A stretch of 64,000 bases of DNA from the NCBI GenBank assembly GCA_029941905.1, contig JAPYTQ010000001.1, positions 248,001 through 312,000 of the forward strand, written 5' to 3'. Shown here one piece after another: positions 42,940-52,804 of this stretch (position 1 is the first letter of the stretch; every line of letters begins with the position of its first letter). The translations under genes and the position numbers were made by a program. The stretch is from JAHRVQ01 sp029941905. Lineage in GTDB: Bacteria > Pseudomonadota > Gammaproteobacteria > Pseudomonadales > Azotimanducaceae. The notes beneath the pieces are model-generated. The model made no database searches. It saw nothing but the letters and a program-made list of their open reading frames with translations, and was not told the DNA's origin.

Positions 42940-43003
42940 AGTATCTGCCTCCTTCGCAGGCTATTGAATAACTCCTCGCCCAGCAATCCTACTCAAAGTA
43001 GTA

Positions 43004-44914
43004 TCAGCTGGCCTTTGATATGTCCTCGAACTCAGCGTCAACAACATCGTCCTGCGGTTGTCGCGATTCCGGACCGATATCTGCGCCCTGGTCTGTTGCG
43101 GTCTGCGCCTGTCGCTCAGACATCCTCGCAGTTGCAGCGCTCAGTGAAGAACTCCCTGCTTGTATGGCGTTCTTGTCATCACTCTGCAACGCTTGTTCCA
43201 GAATACTGATACAACTCTCAACCGCGTCACGGTCGCCCTGTGACAACTGTTCGCCCATGGCATCCATCGAACTTTTTGACGCGTGAATCAGTCCATCAGC
43301 CTTGTTTCGCTCGACAACCAGCTCATGAAAACTATTGTCTTCCGCTGCATGCTGTTTGGCATCATCAAGAGCGCGTTGCACCTCTTCGTCAGTCAGGCCG
43401 CTGCTGGCCTTGATCACGATAGATTGTTGTTTGCCCGTGGCTTTGTCTTTCGCGGACACATTAAGAATACCGTTAGCGTCGATGTCGAATATGACTTCGA
43501 TTTGCGCCTGATTACGCGGCCCGGCGGGTATACCTTCGAGATTAAACCGACCCAGGGATTTGTTATCTGCCACGCGTTGTCGTTCACCCTGCAGTACATG
43601 CACAGTCACAACGGTCTGGCTGTCCTCCGCAGTAGAGAATACCTCCTCTGCCCGGCAAGGTACCGTCGTGTTCTTCTCGATCAATTTGGTTACAATTCCA
43701 CCCATCGTTTCGATACCCAGAGACAATGGCGCGACATCCAGTAACAGTACATCGTCAACATCACCCGCAAGCACGGCGCCCTGTATTGCGGCACCCATTG
43801 CGACCGCCTCATCCGGATTAATATCCCGACTGGGTTCCACACCGAAAAGCTGCCGGACCTGTTCCTGCACTTTCGGCATACGAGTCTGTCCACCGACCAT
43901 AATAACCTGGTCAATGTCACCTGGGCTCAGGTGGGCGTCAGAAAGCGCCGTTTTGCAAGGCTCAATCGTGCGCTGAATCAAACTGTCGACCAGTGATTCA
44001 AGTTTGGCCCTGGTCAACTTGATGTTCATATGCACAGGTCCAGACGAGTTCGCAGTAATATAGGGCAGATTAATGTCGGTTTGCTGACAGGAAGACAGTT
44101 CGATTTTGGCCTTCTCGGCGGCTTCCTTCAGGCGCTGGATTGCCAGAGGATCGCCCGTCAAATCGACCCCTTGATCCTTCTTGAATTCTCCAACCAGGAA
44201 GTCAATCAAACGGAGATCAAAATCCTCACCACCAAGGAAGGTATCTCCATTGGTCGCCAGTACCTCAAACTGATGTTCGCCATCAATCTCGGCGATCTCG
44301 ATGATCGAGATATCAAACGTTCCGCCGCCGAGGTCATAGACCGCCAGCTTCTGATCGCCCCGTTTCTTATCCATGCCATAAGCCAAAGCCGCAGCGGTTG
44401 GCTCGTTAATAATGCGTTTTATTTCCAGACCTGCAATACGTCCGGCATCTTTCGTCGCCTGACGTTGTGAATCATCAAAATACGCAGGCACCGTGACCAC
44501 GGCTTCAGTCACTTTTTCACCCAGGTAGTCTTCAGCGGTTTTTTTCATCTTTGTGAGGATCTTTGCTGATATTTCCTGGGGTGAGATCTTTTCACCCTTC
44601 ACCGATACCCAGGCGTCATTGTTATCAGCCTTTACGATTTCATAAGGTACCATCTTGATATCGCGCTGTACGACATCGTCCTGATAACGCCTACCAATCA
44701 GGCGTTTGATAGCAAACAAAGTGTTCTGCGGATTGGCCACAGCCTGGCGTTTGGCAGCCTGGCCTACCAGAATTTCCTGCTCAGCCGTATAACCGACCAC
44801 GGATGGTGTTGTGCGCCCTCCCTCGGCGTTTTCGATCACTTTCGCAATACCACCTTCCAATACGGCTACACAGGAATTTGTTGTTCCCAGATCGATACCA
44901 ATAATCTTACTCAT
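43004..44914 (-). CDS. dnaK: Hsp70 chaperone DnaK
   Basis: ATP-dependent chaperone of 636 residues. Nucleotide-binding domain with GIDLGTTNSC near the N-terminus, AVYDLGGGTFDISI near 195 and IMVGGQTRMPKV near 340; the linker DVLLLDVAPLSLG; beta-sandwich and helical lid; C-terminal VVDAEFEDI. ATG 44914 is chosen because GGAG lies upstream and the product begins MSKIIGIDLG. Paired with cbpA-cbpM rather than grpE-dnaJ, so it may be a second, stress-specific DnaK. A heat-shock-like promoter is proposed upstream. Confidence 0.95.
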   Translation of the reverse strand: MSKIIGIDLGTTNSCVAVLEGGIAKVIENAEGGRTTPSVVGYTAEQEILVGQAAKRQAVANPQNTLFAIKRLIGRRYQDDVVQRDIKMVPYEIVKADNNDAWVSVKGEKISPQEISAKILTKMKKTAEDYLGEKVTEAVVTVPAYFDDSQRQATKDAGRIAGLEIKRIINEPTAAALAYGMDKKRGDQKLAVYDLGGGTFDISIIEIAEIDGEHQFEVLATNGDTFLGGEDFDLRLIDFLVGEFKKDQGVDLTGDPLAIQRLKEAAEKAKIELSSCQQTDINLPYITANSSGPVHMNIKLTRAKLESLVDSLIQRTIEPCKTALSDAHLSPGDIDQVIMVGGQTRMPKVQEQVRQLFGVEPSRDINPDEAVAMGAAIQGAVLAGDVDDVLLLDVAPLSLGIETMGGIVTKLIEKNTTVPCRAEEVFSTAEDSQTVVTVHVLQGERQRVADNKSLGRFNLEGIPAGPRNQAQIEVIFDIDANGILNVSAKDKATGKQQSIVIKASSGLTDEEVQRALDDAKQHAAEDNSFHELVVERNKADGLIHASKSSMDAMGEQLSQGDRDAVESCISILEQALQSDDKNAIQAGSSSLSAATARMSERQAQTATDQGADIGPESRQPQDDVVDAEFEDISKAS

Positions 44915-44950
44915 AACAATCTCCAAAAAGAATTTTCGAACCTGATAGCT

Positions 44951-44978
44951 TTATTGGGACAGAACAGAACTGTTCAAT
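44951..44978 (-). promoter_or_regulatory. candidate heat-shock promoter of dnaK with internal inverted repeat
   Basis: Read on the minus strand, ATTGAA (44978-44973) and CCCAATAA (44958-44951) are 14 bases apart and resemble the sigma-32 elements CTTGAA and CCCCATNT. The perfect inverted repeat GAACAG-AA-CTGTTC (44962-44975) lies between and partly over the -35, where a repressor could bind. Matches are partial. Confidence 0.38.
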
Positions 44979-45081
44979 AGCAAAAAGTCACATTTCTGCT
45001 AACTTATCCGGGCTAGTTATGTACTATTCCTGCACGATCCCTGCCACACTAAATGCGCTATAAAAAGGTGAATAAAAGGTG

Positions 45082-45123
45082 ATGGCTGACAATAATTGCC
45101 ATACATTAATCTCGATGGGCTGA
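45082..45123 (+). CDS. possible 13-codon leader ORF before the metallo-hydrolase
   Basis: ATG 45082 opens a 13-residue frame (MADNNCHTLISMG) ending at 45123, 4 bases before the metallo-hydrolase start. It is preceded by two tandem copies of AAAAGGTGA (45063-45071, 45074-45082) that contain a ribosome-binding-like AAGGTG. It could be a leader peptide or simply the native upstream region; no stem-loop was recognised. Confidence 0.25.
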   Translation: MADNNCHTLISMG

Positions 45124-45127
45124 ACTG

Positions 45128-46498
45128 ATGTCGAAGGCAAAAAGGGTACGCATCAGCTTCTATGGTGCTGCGGGAACTGTCACAGGGTCAAAATACCTGG
45201 TTGAAGGGAGCCAGCAGCGAGTTCTGGTCGACTGTGGCCTGTTCCAGGGTAAAAAAGAGCTTCGGTTACGGAACCGGGATCCCCTGCCGGATGCACTGCG
45301 AGATCTTGACGCTGTGTTTCTCACCCATGCACATCTGGACCACAGCGGTTATCTACCAGTTTTGGTGGCTAAAGGTTATACCGGACCCGTTTACTGTACC
45401 GAAGCGACGAGGGATCTGTGCGAAGTGTTGCTTTTGGATGCAGCAAAACTCCAGGAGGAGGAAGCTGTTTATATGAACAATCAGGGGATCAGCAGGTACC
45501 ACCCCGCCGTACCGTTATTTGACTCCGGTGATGCAAAAAGAGCCCTGTTGCTGTTTGAACCCGTGGATTTCAAGAAAGAGATTAAATACGGCAGTGTCAC
45601 CGCCAGCTTCCATGCCAATGGACATATACTGGGATCTGCATTTATCGACCTGGTGGTCGACGGTAAACATATATTATTCAGCGGTGATCTCGGTCGTCCT
45701 CATGACCTGTTGATGAGGCCTCCGGATGCCCCGGCTTATTGTGACTACCTGGTACTCGAGTCCACGTACGGGGATCGCACCCACTTTTCTGGTGACATCA
45801 AGGAAAGGCTAAAGGATATTGTGCGGGAAACCATTAGTCGGGGTGGTAGTGTGTTAATCCCGGCTTTTGCCGTTGGCCGATCACAAGCTGTATTGCATGT
45901 GTTACACGAATTACGGAAAGAACGGAGTATTCCCCATACACCTGTCTACCTCGACAGCCCCATGGCGATTCAGGCTACCGAAATATTCTACAAACATCAT
46001 ACTTTGCATAAGCTGTCGTTGTCTGAATGCCAGAATATGTTTAGCAATATTCACTTTCTGAAAACTGTCGAACAATCCATGGCACTCAACCATGTAGAAG
46101 GCCCGAGTATTATCATCTCTGCAAGTGGGATGGCGACGGGCGGAAGAGTTCTTTATCACTTGAAACGAATGCTCGACAGTGACAGGAACACCATCGTATT
46201 TCCCGGCTATCAAGCCAGTGGTACCCGCGGTGCGCGACTGGTTGCCGGAGAACAAAGTGTTAAAATTCAAGGTCAATTTTATCCCGTAGAAGCTGACATC
46301 GAGAATCTTGACTTTATCTCAGCTCATGCTGACCGAGATGAGATTTTCCACTGGTTAAGGAAAATTCCTGCAGCACCTAAAAAGTGTTTCATCACCCACG
46401 GAGAAAAACAGGCATCTCGCGCCCTGGAACAAGCCATTGAAGAACAGATGGGCTGGCCAGCATCAACACCAGGGCTTGAAGACTCAGTCGAAATCTAG
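45128..46498 (+). CDS. MBL-fold beta-CASP metallo-hydrolase (RNA-processing type)
   Basis: Zinc-dependent nuclease-like protein, 456 residues, related to CPSF73/YSH1-type RNA endonucleases. Metal motif HAHLDH at 67-72 (HxHxDH), GHILGSAFIDL and SGDLGRPHDLLM for later ligands, then the beta-CASP domain with YLDSPMAIQATEIF and ASGMATGGRVLYHLK, and a terminal metal His in FITHGEKQAS. Such proteins often occur in stress clusters beside Usp and Lon-like genes; the RNA target is unknown. Ten bases separate it from the next exporter gene. Confidence 0.92.
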   Translation: MSKAKRVRISFYGAAGTVTGSKYLVEGSQQRVLVDCGLFQGKKELRLRNRDPLPDALRDLDAVFLTHAHLDHSGYLPVLVAKGYTGPVYCTEATRDLCEVLLLDAAKLQEEEAVYMNNQGISRYHPAVPLFDSGDAKRALLLFEPVDFKKEIKYGSVTASFHANGHILGSAFIDLVVDGKHILFSGDLGRPHDLLMRPPDAPAYCDYLVLESTYGDRTHFSGDIKERLKDIVRETISRGGSVLIPAFAVGRSQAVLHVLHELRKERSIPHTPVYLDSPMAIQATEIFYKHHTLHKLSLSECQNMFSNIHFLKTVEQSMALNHVEGPSIIISASGMATGGRVLYHLKRMLDSDRNTIVFPGYQASGTRGARLVAGEQSVKIQGQFYPVEADIENLDFISAHADRDEIFHWLRKIPAAPKKCFITHGEKQASRALEQAIEEQMGWPASTPGLEDSVEI

Positions 46499-46507
46499 GT
46501 TCTTTAA

Positions 46508-48997
46508 ATGTCCTTAGTTCAAATTTACCGCGACATAATCAGCTTTCCCAGACTCATACTAACGGCGATCTTCTGTCTTTCAGCAGTCGCTGCCTGGCAG
46601 TTGCAAAATTTCACTTTTGACGCCTCTGCCGACACCCTTGTGGTCCAGGGAGACCCAAAACTCGCAAAGTACCTGGAAATGACTGAATACTTTGGTGGTG
46701 ATGAATTTCTGGCGGTCACCTATTCCCGCAAGGATGGCCTGGATCTTTTCAGTGACCAGTCACTGTCAGAATTACTCGTGTTACAGACACAGCTTGATTC
46801 CCTGGCTGGCGTCAAGAGTATCTTCTCGATCCTCGATGCACCGCTTATCAAGAGCCCCCCAATCTCCCTCGAAACGATGTCGACAAGCTACAAAACCCTC
46901 AGGAGCCCAGGCACTGGCACTGACAATGGAGTTGACAACACAGTAGACAGAACACTGGCGAGGAAGGAACTGACTACCAGCCCCCTCTTTAACAATTTCC
47001 TTATTTCATCTGATGGTGATTCTTCGGTGATTCGGATTGACCTTGAACGCGACCTGGAACTGGAACAGCTTTACAAGCAACGCGATAAGGCCCGTGCTGA
47101 TCTGGTGACAGGCGGGCTGTCTCAGGACGAGTTTGTATTAATTGAAGCTCGACTCATGAACGTCAGACGGGACTACGTCAAACGTCGCGAAGATCTGATC
47201 AGCCAGGTTCGTTTAAGCCTTGAGCAATACAATCCACGAGTCGATGTGTTTATCAGCGGTGTTCCAATGGTTGCCGCTGACATGATTCGCTACGTCAAGT
47301 CTGATCTGATGCTATTCGGGTCACTGGTATTTTCCTGTATTATTTTGTTGCTGTATTACTTCTTCAGGCGGATTCGCTGGGTTGTATTGCCAGTGTTGAT
47401 TAGTTCTATATCGATCCTCTTTACCATGGGTGCGCTGGGATTTATGCATAAATCCGTGACCGTCGTGTCATCGAATTTTATATCCCTGTTGGCGATTATC
47501 TGCATTTCTTTTTCTATACATCTTATTGTTCGCTATCGAGAGTTGCTTTCCACGCAACCCGGAATACACCACGACGAGCTGATCATGCAAACCATGCAAA
47601 GTAAATTCACCCCCTGTTTGTATACGGCGTTAACGACATTACTTGCCTTCGGTTCAATGTTTGGCAGTCGTATTGTGCCGGTGGAAGACTTTGGCTGGAT
47701 GATGTGCCTGGGCATCATCGTTTCATTCTTTGTTACCTATGCGGTTTTTCCCGCCGTGTTACTCACGCTTGGTAAAGCTCCACTGAGTAAAACCGTCAGC
47801 AAACCTGTTGAACTAACAATACTACTCAGTAGATTTGCGAGACAGGAACCCGGTAAGGTTCTATTTTTTTCCTTTCTGCTTTTTATCGTCTCCGTCTACG
47901 GACTGACCCTTGTGTCCTTTGAAAATCGATTTATCGACTACTTTGACGAGGATACAGATATTTATAAGGGGATGGCCTACATTGATAAACACCTTGGCGG
48001 AACCTTACCATTTGATGTTTACCTGAGATTCGAACCTTTCGAGTACAGCAACGATGAGGAAGATGACTTCTTCGAGGAGACCGAGTCTTACCCGGAACGA
48101 TACTGGTACACAACCGACCGGATAAAGACCATTGCCCGGCTGCATGATCAGGTGCAACAGCAAGCGAGTGTTGGCAAGGTTATTTCTCTCTCAACACTGG
48201 AAAAGATCAGCCGTGAATTTACTGGTGGAGAACCTCTGAATTCAATTGAACTTGCCTACCTTATGGGCGAGTTACCTGACTCTGTTCGAAACCAGCTCGT
48301 CGTGCCCTATGCAATACCGGAACTGGGTATCACGCGAATCAGTGCAAGAATTCGAGAAACCGGACAAATATTGTCGAAAGACCTGATGATCAAAAATATT
48401 GAGGAATTTGCCCACGATACGCTCAACTTGAAACCTGAGGATGTCGTGGTCACCGGCATGATGGTGTTGTTCAACGATATGCTAAAACAATTGGCCGAAT
48501 CCCAGTTACGTACCCTGGTTTATGTCGTACTGGCAACATTTCTTATGTTTTCGCTATTGCTCCGCTCCATCCTGCTGGCAACGATTGCGTTAATCCCCAA
48601 TCTTATTGCAGCAGCGGCAGTCATTGCCTTTATGGGTTACGCGGGTATACCCATGGATATGATGACCATCACAATTGCTTCTATCAGCATAGGTATCGGC
48701 GTTGATGATGCCATTCACTACCTGCACCGTTTCAGAAAAGAAATGGCCCTGGATCAGGATATCGCTGCTTCTGTAGAACGTGCGCACCTGACAATTGGCC
48801 GGGCAATGTATTTTACATCGATGATCATTATCGTTGGTTTTTCAGTTCTGGCCTTTTCAAATTTCATGCCCACGGTATATTTTGGTACATTAACAGCACT
48901 AGCCATGTTACTCGCGTTACTGGCTAATCTAACTATTTTGCCAAGCCTGCTGATACAGGTTAACCGGATAATCCGGATTCAGCCAACCAACGACTAA
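46508..48997 (+). CDS. RND/MMPL superfamily transporter
   Basis: Inner-membrane proton-driven exporter of 829 residues with two repeated halves: a first helix, a large periplasmic loop, then a bundle of five to six helices, twice. The SSD-like signature GIGVDDAIHYLHRFRKE lies in the second half, and the duplicate segment FSIHLIVRYRELL in the first. It looks like the lipid or hopanoid-exporting branch rather than drug-pump AcrB: no adaptor or outer-membrane gene is adjacent and periplasmic loops are short. It lies between the metallo-hydrolase and the APC permease with gaps of about 10 bases, so one operon is likely. Confidence 0.88.
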   Translation: MSLVQIYRDIISFPRLILTAIFCLSAVAAWQLQNFTFDASADTLVVQGDPKLAKYLEMTEYFGGDEFLAVTYSRKDGLDLFSDQSLSELLVLQTQLDSLAGVKSIFSILDAPLIKSPPISLETMSTSYKTLRSPGTGTDNGVDNTVDRTLARKELTTSPLFNNFLISSDGDSSVIRIDLERDLELEQLYKQRDKARADLVTGGLSQDEFVLIEARLMNVRRDYVKRREDLISQVRLSLEQYNPRVDVFISGVPMVAADMIRYVKSDLMLFGSLVFSCIILLLYYFFRRIRWVVLPVLISSISILFTMGALGFMHKSVTVVSSNFISLLAIICISFSIHLIVRYRELLSTQPGIHHDELIMQTMQSKFTPCLYTALTTLLAFGSMFGSRIVPVEDFGWMMCLGIIVSFFVTYAVFPAVLLTLGKAPLSKTVSKPVELTILLSRFARQEPGKVLFFSFLLFIVSVYGLTLVSFENRFIDYFDEDTDIYKGMAYIDKHLGGTLPFDVYLRFEPFEYSNDEEDDFFEETESYPERYWYTTDRIKTIARLHDQVQQQASVGKVISLSTLEKISREFTGGEPLNSIELAYLMGELPDSVRNQLVVPYAIPELGITRISARIRETGQILSKDLMIKNIEEFAHDTLNLKPEDVVVTGMMVLFNDMLKQLAESQLRTLVYVVLATFLMFSLLLRSILLATIALIPNLIAAAAVIAFMGYAGIPMDMMTITIASISIGIGVDDAIHYLHRFRKEMALDQDIAASVERAHLTIGRAMYFTSMIIIVGFSVLAFSNFMPTVYFGTLTALAMLLALLANLTILPSLLIQVNRIIRIQPTND

Positions 48998-49007
48998 ATC
49001 AAAACTT

Positions 49008-50234
49008 ATGCAACCAGCTGAAAACACTTTGAAGCGAACCTTATCGCTCCCCCTGGTGACCTTTTTTGGTCTGGGTAATATTCTTGGCGCCGGTATTTAT
49101 GTGCTGATAGGTAAAGTCGCCGGTGAGGCAGGCTATCTTGCACCCCTGGCATTTTTTATCGCCTCAATTGTTGCTGCTATCTCTGCATTCACCTATGCCG
49201 AACTATCGGCTCGTTATCCGGTGAGCGCTGGCGAAGCCGTTTATATTCAGGAAGGATTTCACAATGTAAACCTCTCCCGCATTGTTGGGCTATTGATCAT
49301 GTTAGCGGGCATCGTCTCTTCTGCGGCAATTGCTCATGGCTTCGCTGGTTATCTGCAGGTGTTTATCGACATTCCAGCCCCCGTTATCGTGGTGACCCTG
49401 ATTGTTTCACTCGGTGCCCTGGCCGCCTGGGGCATCAACGAATCAACGAAGGTCGCGGCCTTGTTAACAATTATTGAAGTAGCCGGTTTGATTCTCATTA
49501 TGGTTGTCGGTGCTGATTATTTAACCCAGCGATCAGGCGCCCTGAGCGTCGAAATACAGTCAACCGAATCGGTCTCATGGACGGGTGTTTTCTCGGGTGC
49601 CTTCCTGGCTTTTTATGCTTATATTGGATTTGAAGACATGGTTAACATCGCGGAGGAAGTGAAAGAACCCCAGCGAAACATGCCAAGAGCAATCCTGATT
49701 TGCGTGGTGGTGTCCAGTTTGCTCTATGCCGCTATCTCCTGGGTGGCAGTGAATGTGCTTACGCAGGAACAATTGACATCCTCAACTGCTCCCCTGGCTC
49801 TGCTGTACACGGAGGCGACTGGCGAGCCTCCGGTTTTGATTACAGTGATCGGTTTATTCGCCGTCGTCAATGGATGTTTAATTCAAATTATCATGGCATC
49901 GCGACTGTCTTATGGCATGGCCAGTAGAAATTGGTTACCTGCCCCGCTCGCTACAATTCACCCCGCAACAAGCACACCGATCAACAGCACACTTGGTGTG
50001 GTAATTCTTATATTATTGTTCGCCCTGGCGTTTCCTCTGGTAACCCTCGCACAGTTCACCAGCTATCTGGTGCTCACGGTGTTTGCCCTGGTAAACCTGG
50101 CGCTTCTAAGAATCAAAGTTCGTCTTCCGAACCCTGGCAACGTAGCAGTATATTCAGTATGGTTGCCCAGGTTTGGATTCGCCACGACAGCGATGTTTTT
50201 GATGATTGAAATCTACTCGAAAGTATCGCAATAA
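49008..50234 (+). CDS. APC family amino acid permease
   Basis: Inner-membrane amino-acid transporter of 408 residues with hydrophobic segments throughout. The N-terminal GLGNILGAGIYVLIGKVAGEAG is the APC substrate-site helix. AFLAFYAYIGFEDMVNIAEEVKEPQRNMP is the conserved helix 6 to loop region, given here in recognisable pieces (YIGFEDMVNIAEE, KEPQRNMP). It is slightly short for the family. It lies 10 bases downstream of the exporter gene. Substrate is unknown. Confidence 0.9.
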   Translation: MQPAENTLKRTLSLPLVTFFGLGNILGAGIYVLIGKVAGEAGYLAPLAFFIASIVAAISAFTYAELSARYPVSAGEAVYIQEGFHNVNLSRIVGLLIMLAGIVSSAAIAHGFAGYLQVFIDIPAPVIVVTLIVSLGALAAWGINESTKVAALLTIIEVAGLILIMVVGADYLTQRSGALSVEIQSTESVSWTGVFSGAFLAFYAYIGFEDMVNIAEEVKEPQRNMPRAILICVVVSSLLYAAISWVAVNVLTQEQLTSSTAPLALLYTEATGEPPVLITVIGLFAVVNGCLIQIIMASRLSYGMASRNWLPAPLATIHPATSTPINSTLGVVILILLFALAFPLVTLAQFTSYLVLTVFALVNLALLRIKVRLPNPGNVAVYSVWLPRFGFATTAMFLMIEIYSKVSQ

Positions 50235-50425
50235 TAAGACCACGGCAGGATCCTCTCAGGAAGCGGGCGGAGCTCGAACACAAATGGGATACTGCCGAAA
50301 ATAACCTGCATCATTTTCAACAGGAAACCAAAGAAACCACCGATGAACTGAAAAAATCAGCGAAAGTAGTGATGGAAGAACTCTCTTCCGCTTATGATCG
50401 AATCAAAGATCGACTGAACGACTAG
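50210..50425 (+). pseudogene. start-less remnant of a small coiled-coil stress protein (sll1863-like)
   Basis: A frame open from 50210 (after a stop at 50207-50209) to TAG 50425 encodes a charged helical stretch, e.g. RKRAELEHKWDTAENN and VVMEELSSAYDRIKDRLND. It has no ATG, GTG or TTG, and its beginning overlaps the APC gene. The pattern of Trp and heptad-like Leu/Ala resembles the C-terminus of sll1863-type coiled-coil proteins found in stress clusters. It is read as a 5'-deleted remnant, or a gene using a rare start codon. It ends 9 bases before the Lon-like gene. Confidence 0.55.
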
Positions 50426-50434
50426 TCTATCTTA

Positions 50435-52798
50435 ATGGCCGCCCTGAAACTCACACCAGAGCATGCCCGTTGGATCTGTAACCCACAACTGCTGGGATTC
50501 AGTAGCACGGACGAACTGACTCCAGAACCTGGCGTTCTTGGCCAGGACGATGCTGTCGATGCATTGCAATATGGTCTGGAGACCAGAATTCACGGTAATA
50601 ATGTATTCGCCCGAGGGCTCTCTGGTTTTGGCCGCATGTCACTTATCCACCAGATGATTGAAGAGACTCCAACGGGTACTTTTGATTTACCTGATCAGTG
50701 TTATGTTTATAATTTTGCAGCACCGGATCAACCTAAACTACTGGAACTCAAAGCCGGATCAGGCAAATCCTTTCGCCGTTCAATGGACCGGTTTTCCGAT
50801 TTCGCCCAGGCGGATCTTCCGGAGTATCTAAATTAAGATATTGTAAAAGCAAAACAAAGAACCCTTAACCAGGAAGTCCAGGAAGAAATCAGAAAAATAG
50901 GCAGCCCGTTTGATAAAGAGTTACACGACGCCGGGCTCACGGTCATGCCAATACAGATCGACCAGAACATGCTGCCCACAATTCTGCCAGTTATCTCAGG
51001 AAAACCGGTTTCATTCGAAGAACTCCAGCAACTGCGGCACAACAACAAGATATCGGACGAAGAATTCAAGGCAATCGAGGGCAAGTTAACAGAGTTTGAA
51101 CGAAAATTTTCAGACCTGGGTCACGAGATCAACAGTGTACAAATAAAACACAGCGAATCCCTCCAGGAAATTTTGCTGGCAGAAGCAAAAAAGTTCGTCG
51201 GCTCCCGTATCACCATACTAAAAAACCAGTTTGATTCGCCACAGATCCATGAGTTTCTAGACGAAATCAACGAGGATCTTATTGATGTTAAAATACCCTC
51301 ACCTGCACACACGGAAAATTTCGCTCAGCAATATCGGGTAAACCTTATCAGATCCAAGAATCCCGGTGGCGACCGGCCCGTTGTTAGCGTCACCAACCCT
51401 AACCTTTCGAATTTGATAGGCAGAATCGACCAGGAGTTCAGTACCAATGGTGTATTCGCAAGGTCTGACCACTTGATGATTAAACCCGGAGCACTTTTTG
51501 AAGCAGATGGCGGCTTTCTGATACTGGAAGCGCAGGATATTCTGAGCGAGCCCGGCGCATGGTCTGCACTACTCAGAACACTGAAAACAGGCCTGTTCGA
51601 AATGACGTCAAACGATTTATTCGGCATCTGGAACGGACCGAGACTCCGGCCAAAGCCCATACCGGTTAACATTAAAGTAGTGCTGGTCGGTGACCCTGAA
51701 ACCTATTACCTTATGAATCGATATGAACCAAGATTTTCGTCCCTGTTTAAGGTACTGGCCGATTTTGCCGATACATTTACCCGAAATTCCGATGGGTTTA
51801 ATGCCTATGCGAACGTCATCGCAAGACTTACCGAAAGGGATAAACTTAAGCATTTTTCTGCACAAGCTGTGGCGAAACTGATAGAACACGGTTCACGTAT
51901 CTGTGCACAAAAAGATCAGTTAACCAGTAGATTTGGCCGCATTGCCGATATTGCACGAGAAGCGGCTTTTCTTGCAAAAAAAGGTGACAATCCGTTAGTA
52001 GAGGCTGTGGATGTTACCAACAGTATTAGCAGGTCACGTAAACGCGCAGACATTCCTGCTAGAAGATTCAGACGGTTCATTACCAATAAAACAATAAAAA
52101 TAGAATTCAGCGGGCAGGTGGTTGGCCAGATCAACGGACTTGCCGTGACCTCCGAGGGATTACTGACCTTTGGTTTTCCCACTAGAATTACCGCCTCAAT
52201 TGGCCCCGGCAAAGACGGCGCCATTAACATCGAACGCGAATCTGAATTGTCGGGCAATATACACACCAAGGGTTTTCTCATACTCAAAGGGCTCATTCGC
52301 CGCACCCTGAACCTCGTACACCCCCTGGCATTTTCAGCTTCTATTGCTTTTGAGCAAACCTATGGCGGCATCGATGGGGACTCTGCGTCTGCTGCCGAAT
52401 TCTGCTGTTTGCTCAGTGCCTTGACCAATTTACCCATAGACCAGTCATTCGCGATGACAGGTGCAATTGACCAGCATGGAAACGTCCTGCCTATCGGCGC
52501 CGTGACGGAAAAAGTAGAAGGTTTTTATGATACCTGCCAGGCCCAGGACCCAGGCTGTACACAAAGCGTCATCATCCCTGAGAGCAATATTGGCGAACTA
52601 ATGATTCGCGAAGATATCGTCGAGTCGATAACTAATGGTAACTTTTCAATCTATGCCGTTTCATCCATCAACGATATCCTGCCCCTTCTGATGCGCAAGG
52701 ACCCCGAAGTATCGATGACCAGTGAACAAATTTTCGAACTGGCAAAAGAGAAAGCAACCGAATATTGGAAAGCAAGCATAGAGCCAAAAAAACAATAG
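50435..52798 (+). pseudogene. Lon-like ATP-dependent protease (COG1067) interrupted by one in-frame TAA
   Basis: The frame 50435-52798 (788 codons) encodes a LonB/COG1067-type protease, broken only by TAA at 50834-50836 (codon 134). Reading resumes in the same frame (DIVKAKQRTLNQEVQEEI). An internal ATG at 50945 could express the last 617 residues. Landmarks: a Walker A-like loop GLSGFGRMS at 61-69 with Arg67 in place of Lys, the Walker B-like EADGGFLILEAQDIL, and the Lon peptidase dyad Ser650 (GDSASAAE) and Lys693 (VTEKVEG), 43 codons apart as in Lon. The uninterrupted remainder suggests a recent nonsense mutation, a sequencing error, or readthrough. Confidence 0.82.
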
Positions 52799-52804
52799 CT
52801 GAAG

